Assembly (NCBI GenBank): GCA_037074615.1
Contig: CM073549.1
Coordinates: 3,539,001 to 3,603,000, forward strand
Length of the DNA: 64,000 nucleotides
Source: Leucaena leucocephala
Lineage: Eukaryota > Streptophyta > Magnoliopsida > Fabales > Fabaceae
Direction: 5' to 3'
Both the position numbers and the translations under genes were made by a program. The notes beneath the pieces were generated by a model, which saw only the letters and a program-made list of their open reading frames with translations, did not search any database and was not told the origin of the DNA. Below, piece after piece: positions 32,754-44,390 of this stretch (positions within the stretch are counted from its first letter, which is position 1; each line of letters opens with the position of its first letter).

Positions 32754-33419
32754 AAGTTGTCCGGTGGAGTAGGAGCTGATTTTTTAGGAAAGAGAACTGG
32801 ATATGGATAGGGATATATGAAACGTCCACGTTTTGCTTAAAGGAGGGGTCTGACGAAATAATTGATAAAAAAAACGTTCACTGATAAAACAAACGGAGTT
32901 CTTCGTCTTGTTTTCAGTGTATAAAAATAAAAAAAGGAGGTCTTTGTCTCCCTCAAACGCATCAAGCTTCATCTTCGGCTTCAGTCACAATCAAGCCTTG
33001 GCGTCTTAATCATCGTCGGTTCATCATCTAGGGGTTCGAAGGTCGAGTTTTTGTTGTAAGGATTGGGGCTTGATCAATGTAATTCCTTCAGAGTTCCCTT
33101 CTCATAAATCATGATAATATTGTCTTGCTTTGATTTAGATTCTACAATAACTGCTCAAGATTCCTGTATGTCTAAAGGCTTGATTTAGGAGCTCGTGGGA
33201 AGTAGAAATTTTCTTCTAGGTGTCTGTTTGGTTGCACATTTTGTATTGAATTTTATTAAATAAATAATGAGTAATTGAATTATGTCTCTACCATATTAAA
33301 CTCTGTCTCTACGGCTATCTCTTTAAGTCGTATATTTGACAGTTTATTTATGAAACTTCAGGGGATGGGGTAATGAAATAGTGAATGGGTCGTATTTAAA
33401 AAAAGTATTTAAACCAGAT
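32754..33419. other. Gene B 3' flank, no further gene seen
   Basis: It presumably includes the gene B 3' UTR. A moderately GC-richer patch at about 32930-33090 (CATCAAGCTTCATCTTCGGC onward) could be a leader of a transposon or lost gene, but no adjacent ORF supports it. Confidence 0.4.
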
Positions 33420-33849
33420 AACTGGCAAGTGTAAAATCAATATATAAATATTACAACATTTATACCGGTTGTGTGTAGGTGAGGTGTTGAAAATAGATTC
33501 ATTTACACTGGATGTAATCACAACCGGTGTATGAAATTCATTCATCTACAACGGACGTGCATAAAATTGGTGTAGAAAATACATTTATTTACATCAGATA
33601 TGTCCTTACAACTGGTGTAGATATTAACAAATTTTACAAATAATATCAAAAGGGAATAGTTTAAATGTTAAGAAGATGAGCCTTTTACATCTCATTTTCA
33701 GAATGGTTTAAAAAAAGATTTCTTCTACACCAGTGTACTGCTCAATTTAAAACGTATACACTTTTTACATGGTCTAAATCTATACCGAATCGTTGTCCAG
33801 TGTAGAATACTATTTTAAACAGGTTTAGAAAATATTTTTTTTAGTAGTG
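33420..33849 (-). mobile_element. CACTA-type transposon end, other end not found
   Basis: The right edge reads TTTTTTTTAGTAGTG, whose complement CACTACTAAAAAAAA is a typical CACTA terminus. The inner 400 bp carry many subterminal motifs of the form ACACTGGTGTA / ACAACCGGTGTA in both orientations. I found no matching second terminus upstream, so this is probably a truncated or solo end. Confidence 0.6.
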
Positions 33850-34509
33850 ACATACCTGTAATACCATTCATTCTGGATGTAGTTTCTGTCTTATGGGGTA
33901 ATGAGGCTGGTTATAGTTGTTTCTCCAAACAAGTGTGCATAGAATTCATCAAAGGCTATGATATAGGCAAATTTCTAGATGACCCAGAAGCAAGAACCAA
34001 GAGCAGAGAACAAAACAAGAGAAAACCCAAATGAAATTGAAAGCCTCCCATGCTCGTCTTGTTTTTTTTTTTTTTATGTTGATTTTCAAATCAAAAGGGC
34101 TTTCGTATTGTGGCTATATTTATGTTCTTCCCTATATGCATAAGATATAAGAAGCAAGACATAGAGAAGAAGAATGCAGAGGAGGGGAGAGAGGGGCTGA
34201 TTATAGTTGTATCTGGTGACAGTGGATGTGCATTAAAGAAGGTCGCTTGTTTTCTCGGTGATTGTTTTTTCCTTAAATTATAACATCAGAACCCTCTTTT
34301 GTGCAAAAAAACGTTGACGTTTTATATAAGTGGAGGGAAATGGACGGGAACCTAAGTGGAGACACCCCTCGCCCTACCTATTACCTATGGATATTCTACT
34401 AAACATGAATTGACAATCATGATCACAATGACACAACTTGTTTAGAACACCAATATATATATATAATTTATTTTGCAGGACTATTTGGATATTTTTTTTG
34501 TTAAAAAAT
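33850..34509. other. Intergenic DNA, no gene seen
   Basis: No coding region or recognisable element. A purine-rich patch lies at 34140-34200. Confidence 0.45.
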
Positions 34510-34755
34510 TTTTTGGAAAGAGATTGGGCTCACCCACGATCTAAGGGCATGGTGAAATCTCCTTTCCTCCTAGACGATACCAATGTTGAGCAAGGAGAGT
34601 CATCTATTACCCTCAGGCGTAAACCTATGCATTTAGGAGTTAGGATACCTTCTCAAACGCTGCGACTGGAACCACAACAAAGTGGTACTCTCTAGGATTT
34701 GAATATATTCTAAATGATCGTATGTTTTATTCCTTCGCCAATTAAACCTACTAAT
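34510..34755 (-). mobile_element. SINE-like repeat, second family, copy 1
   Basis: It is homologous in the same orientation to 62062-62280; shared words include GATACCAATRTTG and ATCTATTACCCTCA. On the minus strand a B-box-like ATTCAAATCC lies near the 5' end, preceded by TTGGCGAAGG, and the element ends in an A/T-rich tail. A tRNA-derived SINE is the likeliest identity, but the promoter boxes are weak. The 85-codon frame inside it is not a gene. Confidence 0.5.
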
Positions 34756-35929
34756 GACGACCATGGATATAACTATTTGGATCTGAAACATATGTATACA
34801 CAAATCATACAATATAAATTACAATAAAAAAATTTCACTTGTTTAATCAGGCTGATATTTTGCACTAGCCCACCCTGTTTAGGCAGTATGGGCCATGGTG
34901 GGCTAACACAAAAATTAATGTGCTAAATTTCTTCACTTGAAATACAAATACTAAGTCTCTTAACACACAGAACGATATCATGAGATTTCAATAGTTTTTA
35001 AATTGTATATGCAGCCTAACTTGACTTTCAATCATTATATATATATATATATCCTCTCACACGTCTTCATAATTTAAAAAGGTTATTGTCGTCGTTACTA
35101 ATTAACAACTTTTGACAAATAATTCACCTAATTAATATTTTACTATATTATTATTGCAAGTAACTTTCGTACTGAACATCTTGATGTGATATATAGTTTT
35201 ATAATTTAAAGTTGGAGCGACCTTTTCCTGGAATTATCACATTCTATGTTCACATTTCCATGTTCATGACAAACGAAACGCGCGTTATTTTAACAATAAC
35301 AATAAGTCTTATCTTTTTAATAGGGTTATGTGCAATTCCCCACATGAATTTTTTGCTCGGTGGCAAGCGTGAAAACTTTAGGGGGAAATTACAAACAAAT
35401 ACCCTAATATTTATTAATATTTTAGTAGGAGTAATGCTTCAGTACACACTGATTTATTGACTAGCTAAAAATTTTAAGTCTAGATTGTTGAAATTGTATT
35501 TGAATGGTAAGCAGACCTTACTATAGTGATGCTTGATGAGTACCATATTGTGATGAGCACTGAAACCACGCATATTTTACTACAACGCTGATTGATGAGT
35601 ACCAGATGAGCTCCGAAACTGGTTATGCTCTAAGCAGCTACTCTTTTTCTTATTTATTCACCATTATTTAGTGTTACTAACAATTGACTAGTTCAGTTTA
35701 TAAGATTATATGCCCACAATGGGAGAAATCCCGATACCTCTAATAATTATTGTAACTATATATCTAAAACTTAAATATGAGACGACTAGTTAGAATGACT
35801 TATAGTCAGCTAAGCACTATCCATGTTAGCCAACTATATTCTTATATATACATATATCTCTCTCAATATATACACACACGTACAGATGGACAAACAGACA
35901 CTAACTCTACAGGTTGAGAGCCAACTAAC
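34756..35929. other. AT-rich intergenic DNA, no gene seen
   Basis: It contains a (TA)n run at about 35038-35052 and a short stretch with GGGCTAACAC/GGGCCATGG words near 34870-34910. No gene was recognised. Confidence 0.45.
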
Positions 35930-36250
35930 CGTAGATTTGTTCGAAGAGGAGGAAGTCCGCGGATCCCAAAGTTGACATTTTTGCGATCTTCGATTCACAT
36001 CCAGGTTAATACTTACATCCTGCTCTTTTTTGTTCCACTTGCTTCATCCCATCGGTTTACTGTTTTGCAAGCATTTTTATCTGAATTTTTAGGGTTTGTT
36101 TTACAGAAAAAATTCTGCAAAAATCTTTCTGGATTTTCTTCTTCTGCAAGTCTGCGACTACCTTATGGTTATCTACTTTCACTCGTATGTAATGAAACTT
36201 AAACATGTGAGATCTGAAAACTATATGATGTTGTATAATCCTTAAAATTA
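35930..36250 (+). promoter_or_regulatory. Distal leader module upstream of gene C
   Basis: It matches 2966-3370 and 27235-27440: GAGGAGGAAGTCCGCGGATC, ACATCCAG|GTTAATAC, then CCACTTGCTTCATCCCATCG and TACTGTTTTGCAAGCATTTT. No TIR exon follows directly; about 900 bp of AT-rich DNA separates it from the next leader. Confidence 0.5.
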
Positions 36251-37139
36251 TGGCTTTGTTTAATTCTAATTTTAATTTTTATATTTATAAAATTGTTTTA
36301 ATTTTTATATTTATAAAATTGTTTTTCAAAACAAGTTTTGAGGGGAAAAAATTTGTTTGGATGATTGTTTTTTAAAATTATATTTAAAAAGTTATTTAAA
36401 ATAATTGTTGTTCTTCTTTCTTCTTTCTTCTTATTGTATCCTTTAACTTTTTATGGTTATATCGGGTAGAAGATTGGGCAGGAAAAAAAAATCCAAGAGA
36501 ATTGACTAAAATATAATAAAAGATAAAAAAAAAAAAGCTTAGGAACTTAATTCAAAATTCAGACAAACTATAAGGACATACAAATATATTTTCCCTTTTA
36601 AAACCATAGATAAACTTCTTTTAAAAATTAAAATGTAACACAATTTTTTTTTATATATTTATTTAAGATTCTATTCTTTGGCTCTTAAATTTTTATTATA
36701 ACTAAAATACTCCTCCTTAATAGAAAAATTATTTAAACATTTATATTTTTCAAAAAATATTTTTTTATACGACCAAAAAGTAATTCTAATATATATTTTC
36801 AAACTTTATAACATGTTATAAAATATATTAATTTTGATTATATTATAATTTTTTTATCACATTTATAATTTAAAATTTTTAAGCAAACTTTTTACTTTAA
36901 CTAAATTATTTAAGCTTCTGTCCAGGTATAATAAAAGCATTAAATAAATACCTATTTGCCAAAAGGAAAAAATAGAATTGAGGAAAAGAAAAGGGAAAAA
37001 TCTTAAATTCTTCAAAATAATCTTAATTAGAGGTTTAATATGATGAAATTAAAGGTAAATTAGTAAATAATTTAATTTAAAAAATATCTTTTTAAAATAT
37101 TCTTACTATATACTCATATAATATGAGGGCATAAGGACT
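36251..37139. other. AT-rich DNA, no gene seen
   Basis: Very AT-rich with no coding pattern. It contains the repeated phrase TTTTAATTTTTATATTTATA at about 36270-36310. Confidence 0.5.
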
Positions 37140-37596
37140 AATTAAGGAGGTTCCCAGAAAGAGGGATAAGAATAAGAGACGTGAGAGAAGCATTTGTTGA
37201 TCTCCGAATCTTAATAACTTGTTTGAAGAGAAAAGAAAGTCTCTACAAATTCTCAAGCTGCCATTTTTGAAGTCTTCTCTAGTTTTACCTTTATCCAATG
37301 AATCCATCATCAGTCTAACTTCTTTTGAAAAAATAAAGAAATTATCAAAGCACAACAACTTATTTTCAGTAAATTATATTTGTTGCGTGGACTTGACTAG
37401 TTGACCACATAATTAATTAAGTCTTTCTTTCGCATATTCCTTCCATTTCAAAAGTAACTTGGTCCCACTTTGCTAAATATTTTTATTTGATCACTCTAAT
37501 AGAGAGCCAAACCCCATAGCACCTCCTGAGAGAAGGTAAAGCCAAAAGAACAAGGATTAGTTTTGGGTTGAGGGGCGAGAAATTATTGTCACATAT
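37140..37596 (+). promoter_or_regulatory. Promoter-proximal leader of TNL gene C
   Basis: It begins with GGTTCCCAGAAAGAGGGATAA, as in the gene A and B distal leaders, and continues with GTTGATCTCCGAATC and AAGTCTCTACAAATTCTCAA before the ATG exon at 37597. A hAT-free arrangement is kept here. Confidence 0.5.
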
Positions 37597-40500
37597 ATGG
37601 ATGCTACCATTGCTTTAACGCTCATAGAAGTTGTTTTGATTTTGCTGGCTATAGCAATTTCTAAATTCACATTAATCTCCCAACTTCATTATAGGTACGT
37701 AACATCTTATATAAATGTTCACTTTATGGTTTAATTTGCTGATATGTATAGCCCAATATTTATAATTCATGATTTCTTTGTATCTGTAGTTGTAAAGATA
37801 CTGTTGTGGATTCGATTCCCACGGTTTCTTCTCCTTCTTCTCATATCATTGTTGCTCCTCCTGAAACCAAGTACGACGTCTTTCTTAGCTTTAGAGGGGA
37901 AAACACTCGGGACGGTTTCTCAAGTCATATCTATGAAGCACTTTGCGATGCAAACCTTCAAACTTTTATGGATCACAAGCTCCACAAAGGAGATAATATC
38001 TCACCGCTTCTTCGGAAAGCAATAGAGGAATCAGAGATATCTTTGATTATTTTCTCCAAAGGTTATGCTTCTTCAACTTGGTGTATGGATGAGCTTGTTC
38101 ATATCATGAAATGCAAGGATCAACACGGAAGAATTGTCGTCCCTGTTTTCTACAACATAGATCCATCAAGTATTCGCAAACAAAATGGGAGTTTTGGAGA
38201 TGGATTTGCTAAGCTTAAGCAGAGATTTAAGCACAACCAAGAAAGAGTGCAGGAATGGAAAAATGCTTTGATCGAATCAACAAAACTATCTGGGTGGGAT
38301 TCAAAAAGTATCAGGTAGCTAGCTTCTACTCATTCTTCACTTATATTTTCTTTCTTTGGGCATCGAACATGGTCATTCTTTTAATTTTTATTTGTGCTAG
38401 GTATGAAGCGGAACTAATTAAAAAGATTGTCAAAGATATTTTGAGCAAATTGAATAACAAGCCATCCTTTGATTCGGAAGGATTAGTTGGGATTGGTCAT
38501 CAGATTCAGAAACTTGAAGAGTTGCTCAAGGAAGCTCGCAATGTGGGGATATGGGGTATGGGTGGTATAGGTAAGACCACTCTTGCTAGAGCTGTGTTTC
38601 ACAAGTTGAAAGCACAGTTTGAAGCTTTCTCCTTTGCTGAAAATGTAAGAGAACGACTAGCAAGAATCGGATTAGATGAATTACAGGAAAAATGCCTTAG
38701 AGAATTATTAAAAGATGAGGATATTAACACTTACAATTTAAGATCCAATTTTGTGAAGAATAGGCTTCACCGTAAAAAGATTCTTCTGGTACTTGATGAT
38801 GTGGACAATTCTATAGCAATTGAAGATTTAATCAAAGCATGCGGTTGGTTTGGGGAAGGAAGTAGAATTATTATCACTTCAAGAGACACTCAAGTGCTTA
38901 AGAATACTTCTGCAACCACAACATATCGTTTTCAGAAATTGGATCTCTATCATGCTCTTCATCTCTTTAGTTTGAAAGGATTCAAGCAAAATGAGCCAAT
39001 TAAAAGCTATTTGGAGTTATCAAAGCTGGCAGTGCATTATTGTCAAGGAAATCCACTAGCCCTAATAGTGTTGGGTTGCTTTCTTCATGGCAGAGGAAAA
39101 CAAGAGTGGGAAAGTGCTTTGGAAAAACTAAATCAAGCTATTCACAGGGACATTTTTAATGTGCTGAAATTGAGTTTTGATGGACTTGATGGCACACAGA
39201 AGAATGTATTTCTTGACATAGCATTTTTCTTGAACGGAGCATGGAGGATTTCTCTTGATTGTACAAGAAGCTTATATGGTTCTTCTGCACATATTGAGAT
39301 AAGTGTACTTAAAGAGAGATCCCTCATTTCAGTGCGTGAAATTGGTAAGATTGAGATGCATGCTCTTCTAATGGACATGGGGCTTCAAATTTCTAGGCAG
39401 CAATTAATATCTGACCCTGAAAAACCCACTCGACTATGGAGGCACGAGGATATTTATCATTTTTTCAACAATGTCAAGGTAATAAATTTATTTTTATTCT
39501 CTTAATATTTTATTTCCCTGTCATTTATTTTCCTAAAAATTTATTTGTTTATTCATTAAACTCTTTGGTAAGTCTCAATAATCCTTCGTTGATTAAAATT
39601 GGTTGGGGCAGAGACTTTATATTGTGTTAATTTGTTAATCTTCTTATATTTTGAAATATTGATCTTTTTTTAAGCTTTTAGATATAAAAAATATGAAAAC
39701 GAGGCTAACGTAGCCTACATGGTTCCAGGCTTCACACTCTTTACCTCTCGTCCTCATCATTTTCTAGGGCATGAGATTTATTTCGTAGGGATACTCATTT
39801 TTCGATGTCTTGTCATTTGTCTTTATTTTTTTTAATTTAAAATTTATGTATGACAAGAATAATTAGATATCTGCCGTTTATAGTTATATTAAGTATCTGC
39901 GCATGCATGAATATGCAGGTATACGTATGGGTGTGTCTACATGTTTATGATTTTTGAGAGAACCATTCATTATTAGAGAAACATGAATTTGTAGGAATTT
40001 TCGTAATAAAATGCACAATAACGTTAGTAATTTGGTTATTTCTAAAAGCAGATATATCTAACTGTTCTATAGTATTGTTGGTCATTTTTAGGTAATGATA
40101 ATTGTCTTTACTTGATTTGCTACTACTAGGCTGGGATTGAAGCAGTTCGATGCGTGTCACTGGACGTGAGCAAGATGAAAAGGATGATTACATGGAGTGC
40201 TAGTGATTTTCGAAAGATGTATAATTTAGTGTTCCTTAAAGTTTATAAGTCTGATGGGAGCAAGTCTCTAAAGTTGAATCTTGTTGGGCATTTGGATTAT
40301 CTCCCGGAAGAACTAAGATTTTTTAGTTGGGAAGAATATCCACTACCATATGTGCCGTTGCATTTCTGCGCCGAGAATCTTGTTACACTTAAAATGCGTA
40401 ATAGTAATATCCGACAACTTGGGAATGGAAATCAGGTATGTATTACGTCATAAAAAAAAATTCTCTTGAGATAAGACCAAGATATCGCATCAAACATTGA

Positions 40501-41558
40501 CTTGCTTGTTTTTGCAGCATTTTCCAAATCTAAAGGCAATCGATCTATCGTATTCAAAAGACCTGATTGCACTCCCAGATCTGACTCAAGCCCCTAAGAT
40601 TGAATATATGCATCTTGATGGTTGTGTGAGTTTGGCTCAGATTCATTCTTCTTCAAATGTCCCGCGAAGGAATGTGCTATTTGTTTTAGAAGATAGTGGG
40701 CCAGTGAAGATAGACATTGGGGGCAGTATTATTAAAGGGACAAGTTCATCATCAGGGTTAGTGATTGTGCACAATTATTTGGATCTTTCCAATTTGTCAT
40801 TCAACAAAGTGACAATGAAGGTGTTGGCGTGTGGGAAGATAATCTCGGGTGTTGGGTATAAACATGTGGTAATGCCATTGGGAGAGATAGCAGAATTGAG
40901 AAAGGGGATACAAAGTTTGGGGTCATTGCTTCCATTTGTTAGCAAACTTCATTGGATAGAGAGTCCAATTGAGATTGGGCATGACTTCAACCGACATTAT
41001 ACCTATGATCACCATTATCATCCTTATTATCGTCGTTTCGACACCGTCTTTACACTTAAAGTGAAGGTGATGAGGGGTGATAGAGGAGAAATGATTAATG
41101 ATGATCAAGCGATGACGACGACGGCCATGGAGACATTAATGGAAGTTGAAGAAGAAGAAGAAGAGGAGGAGGAGGAGGAAGATGAAGAGTTAATGGAATA
41201 TTGTTGTAATGTCTTGACAAGACTGGTTCCCAGCAGCATCACTCGCTGGTCATTATTGAGGGATCTGACATTAAAAGAGAGTGATATTATTGGGAGGGCA
41301 GCAGGTTGCAGCAATATTGATCAAGTTTCAATAATCCTAAAATCACTCATTGCACTCTCTCAGAATGATGATTATTGCAGAAGGATTAAACCTCAAATAG
41401 ATGCAAAACTCTCTTTAGACGTTCCAACATGCGCTCTCAATGGTTATTCTTTCCGTACCTGGTATACCTACCTCTTTAGACATTTTTTGTTCCGCTGTAA
41501 TGTTATTACTTATGGCCCTCTTGATTACCACTTAGTCGTTGACTATCTACTCCACTAG
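37597..41558 (+). CDS. TNL gene C: TIR-NB-ARC-LRR immune receptor, five exons
   Basis: Proposed exons are 37597-37694, 37790-38314, 38401-39478, 40130-40435 and 40518-41558, giving 1,015 residues with consistent phase. Exon 1 encodes MDATIALTLIEVVLILLAIA, a hydrophobic N-terminus. The TIR domain has YDVFLSFRGENTR and STWCMDEL. NB-ARC has GIWGMGGIGKTT, LLVLDDVD, GSRIIITSRD and GNPLALIVLG. The MHD site reads MHALLMDMG, so the Asp is Ala. A few LRRs span exon 4 and early exon 5 (AENLVTLKMRNSNIRQLGNG; HFPNLKAIDLSYSKDL). The C-terminal part has SLGSLLPFVS, a long Glu run from the GAA/GAG tract at 41141-41189, then VPSSITRWSLLRDLTL and CRRIKPQIDAKLSLD. No break is seen. Confidence 0.88.
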
Positions 41559-43010
41559 CCGCCTATTTTATTATTATTTCAATTTCTCAGCTCAAAATAT
41601 TGTTATATTATTAACATTAACGTTATGTTTTATGAAATATTAAATTTACTCTTTTTTTTATGTGTAATATAATTCATGGAGTGATCTCAATTTGCAACTC
41701 TTGTTCATTGATGTTAGGTGTACGATTCGTATAATATTTGAATCATACGACTCATAAGTTATCAATTTTTTTTACTTGATTATTATTAAGAAAATATTAA
41801 TATGAGTAATTTAAAAAATTAATAAATATAAAAAATATATTTTTATATTTATAATTAAAATTAACTTATCACGAGATGTATGATCATGAATGGCTTCTCA
41901 ATGAGAGAAACAAGAGAGAGCACTTCATAGTCATCATGACTAGACCATCAAAGCACTTCGGGTTGATCTAACCGCGCCTTTTTGCCTTCTCTAGAAGCCT
42001 GCCACCTACGAGCTATATATATATATATATATTCATTAACTTCGTTTGGTTGAATGAGGATGGGATAGCAAACGAGAATTTTTTAAAAAAAGTTTGACTT
42101 TTTTAATTGAAGGAATGCAGTTGAAAGATTTTAATTCATTTTTCTAACCTTTTTACCCTTATATCTATTCTTTACTAGAGGAATCATCTTCCATTGTTAC
42201 TTAAACTATTCTATCGTATGTCCCTAGACCCACACACACACACACAAATATATATATATATATATATGCGTGTGAGTCTTGCTTTCCCTCTGTTTTTTTT
42301 TTTTTTTGCCAACCTCTGTGGGTGCAAGTGTTGAAGTAATGATATATTCCTCCACCCTTTAATATAAATTTTATTTAATTAATTTAATTAAATTGTTAAT
42401 ATAATTTTTTTTAAATATCCTAATTATTTTCTTTAACTCCATCATTCTATCTCTTTATTATTATTTATAGAGTATCAATACAGGTAGTTTAAAAAAAATT
42501 AATAAATATAAAAAATACGTCTTATATTTATGACCAATATCAATTTCTCTAATTAGATTTTATATTAAGAACTGTAAGAGTTCAAATTAATATACCATAA
42601 ATATGTAAATGTAAATGCAAAAAATAGAAAATATTTTTAAAAAAATTATATATAATTTGGCCTAACAATACTCGTATATGATGTATTATAAAAAATATAT
42701 ATGTGTGTATGAGAAGTAAGATTTGAACTCTCTGACATTATAGGCTATGAGAAAATTTTTTATCAAAGGGATTGACAATTTTTGGGGTAAAAATTAGCCA
42801 GTATTATCTAATCGATAAATTAGAAACTAATTTTTTTGAGGCATATAGATCACCAAAGTGAATTTTACCTCTCACAATAAATTTCTTTTCCATGCGCATG
42901 ACCTGCTTTAAATCTAAGATATTATGTTTAAAAAGATCAACTACCTACTAACTGTGCTAAACTTTATTTATAGGCATTAACATTTTTTTTGGGTACAATA
43001 CAGGCATTAA
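41559..43010. other. AT-rich intergenic DNA with microsatellites
   Basis: A (TA)n tract lies at about 42014-42032, and a compound (CA)n-(TA)n tract at about 42231-42267. Sequence near 42770-42870 resembles part of the inverted repeat at 43020-43260. No gene was recognised. Confidence 0.5.
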
Positions 43011-43019
43011 CCTTTTGGC

Positions 43020-43260
43020 ATTAACATTTTTTTTGCTACGTAGGCATTCATATTTTTTTGTAGAAATTAAGTGGTATCCCCTAACTAATAGTTTAGAGAC
43101 TAATCCTCCCTAAGCGTAGAGATTACTGAAATCGATTTTGCCTATTCCAATACACTTCGGTGATCTCTAGGTTTTGAAAGGATTAATCTTTAAACTATAA
43201 GTTAATGTTAATGCCTACGTAACAAAAAAAAAATATCCATGCCTAGGTAACATTTTTTTT
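43020..43260. repeat. Imperfect long inverted repeat, MITE-like
   Basis: The left arm contains TACGTAGGCATT, TAGTTTAGAGACTAATCCT and GTAGAGATTACTGAA. The right arm carries their approximate complements in reverse order (TTCGGTGATCTCTAGG, AGGATTAATCTTTAAACTA, AATGCCTACGTAAC). The structure could fold into a hairpin with arms of about 100 bp. A target-site duplication is not clear. Confidence 0.55.
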
Positions 43261-43635
43261 TTTGGATACAAGACATTAACATTTTTTTTTGTTACAGAGG
43301 AGGCCTTAAACCCAAATTATAAGAAAGTAAATTCAGGGGAAATAATTTTCACTCTTTTTTTTTGTCACTAAGTCCTCCAAAAAAGAAAGACACAATCCCA
43401 AGAAAACAGACTTAAATAAGATTTTTCTTTGCCAATATATTAGCAACTTGATTAAGCTTCATTTGAATGTAAATAATTTGCACATCCCATGCTCGCTTTA
43501 ATGAAGAATGAATCTGTATCATTAAAAGGTTATAAGCTTGATTATCAACCATATGTCAAATGGATTCAATTACATTTTTTGCAGGGAATTCTAGTGTGAT
43601 TTTTGTAAGACCAAAATCCCACAAGGCATTGACAT

Positions 43636-43825
43636 CTTATTTTTTAGTTGCCCACCCAGTTCACCGGAGCTTTGCCTCGACTATATTCGGATCCGACCTG
43701 CGTCGCGCACCTGGCTATGATGGGTGAGTCTCCCAACGGAGATTTTCTGTATATACTAAGGCTCAAACTCGAGATCTCGCTTAAGCGATACCGAGCAGCT
43801 TACCACTCGGATTAACCCTGTTGGT
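43636..43825 (-). mobile_element. tRNA-derived SINE, array copy 1
   Basis: It is a full-length relative of the SINE at 13949 with both promoter-like boxes, flanked by CAAGGCATTGAYAT (43622-43635 and 43826-43839), a 14-bp duplication with one difference. Confidence 0.8.
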
Positions 43826-43839
43826 CAAGGCATTGATAT

Positions 43840-43959
43840 TTTTTTTTGCCCACCTGATTCACTAGAGCTTTGCCCTGACTATATTCAGATCTGATCCGCG
43901 TCGCGTACTTAGCTATAGTGGATGAGTCTTTCAATAAAAATTTTCTATATACGCTAAGG
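43840..43959 (-). mobile_element. tRNA-derived SINE, array copy 2, 5'-truncated
   Basis: It holds only the 3' two thirds of the family unit. The tRNA-like head with A and B boxes is absent, the usual outcome of incomplete reverse transcription. It abuts the duplication left by copy 1. Confidence 0.75.
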
Positions 43960-43973
43960 TCTTGTATGACAAT

Positions 43974-44160
43974 TTTTTTGGTTGCCCACCCGGTTCACCA
44001 GAGCTTTACCCCGACTACATCTGGATCAGACCCGCGTCGCGCACCTGGCTATGGTGGGTGAGTCTCCCAATGGAGATTTTCTGCATACGCCAAGACTCGA
44101 ACTCGAGACCTTGCTTAAGCGATACCGAGCCGCTTACCACTCGGACTAACCCCCATTGGT
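43974..44160 (-). mobile_element. tRNA-derived SINE, array copy 3
   Basis: It is full length. On the minus strand, TTAGTCCGAGTGGTAAGCGG and GAGTTCGAGTCTTGG are A- and B-box-like. It is flanked by TCTTGTRTGA-type duplications (43960-43973 and 44161-44174). The open frames across this array come from the repeat and are not genes. Confidence 0.8.
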
Positions 44161-44174
44161 TCTTGTGTGATATA

Positions 44175-44362
44175 TTTTTTTTGTTGCCCACCAGGTTCAC
44201 CGGAGCTTTACCCCTACTACATCCGGATTCGACCCGCGTTGCGCACCTAACTATGGTGGGTGAGTCTCCCAACGGGAATTTTCTGCGTACGCCAAGGCTC
44301 AAACTCGAGACTTCGCTTAAGCGATACCGAACTACTTACCACTCAGACTAATCTCCGTTGAT
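44175..44362 (-). mobile_element. tRNA-derived SINE, array copy 4
   Basis: It is full length. Its left flank (TTGTGTGATAT) and right flank (TTGTGTGATAA, 44366 onward) repeat the same target word used by copy 3, so successive insertions used the same short site. Confidence 0.78.
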
Positions 44363-44365
44363 TTT

Positions 44366-44390
44366 TTGTGTGATAATTGTTATCACACAA
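44366..44390. repeat. Perfect 11-bp-arm hairpin beside the SINE array
   Basis: The arms TTGTGTGATAA and TTATCACACAA are exact complements with a 3-base loop. The left arm is also the target duplication of the last SINE. Confidence 0.8.

Noticed and set aside
34438..34695. 85-codon plus-strand frame
   Set aside because: It covers the SINE-like repeat shared with 62062-62280, where the equivalent frame is broken.
43962..44351. Plus- and minus-strand frames of about 95-130 codons
   Set aside because: They lie entirely within tandem SINE copies and change with each copy.
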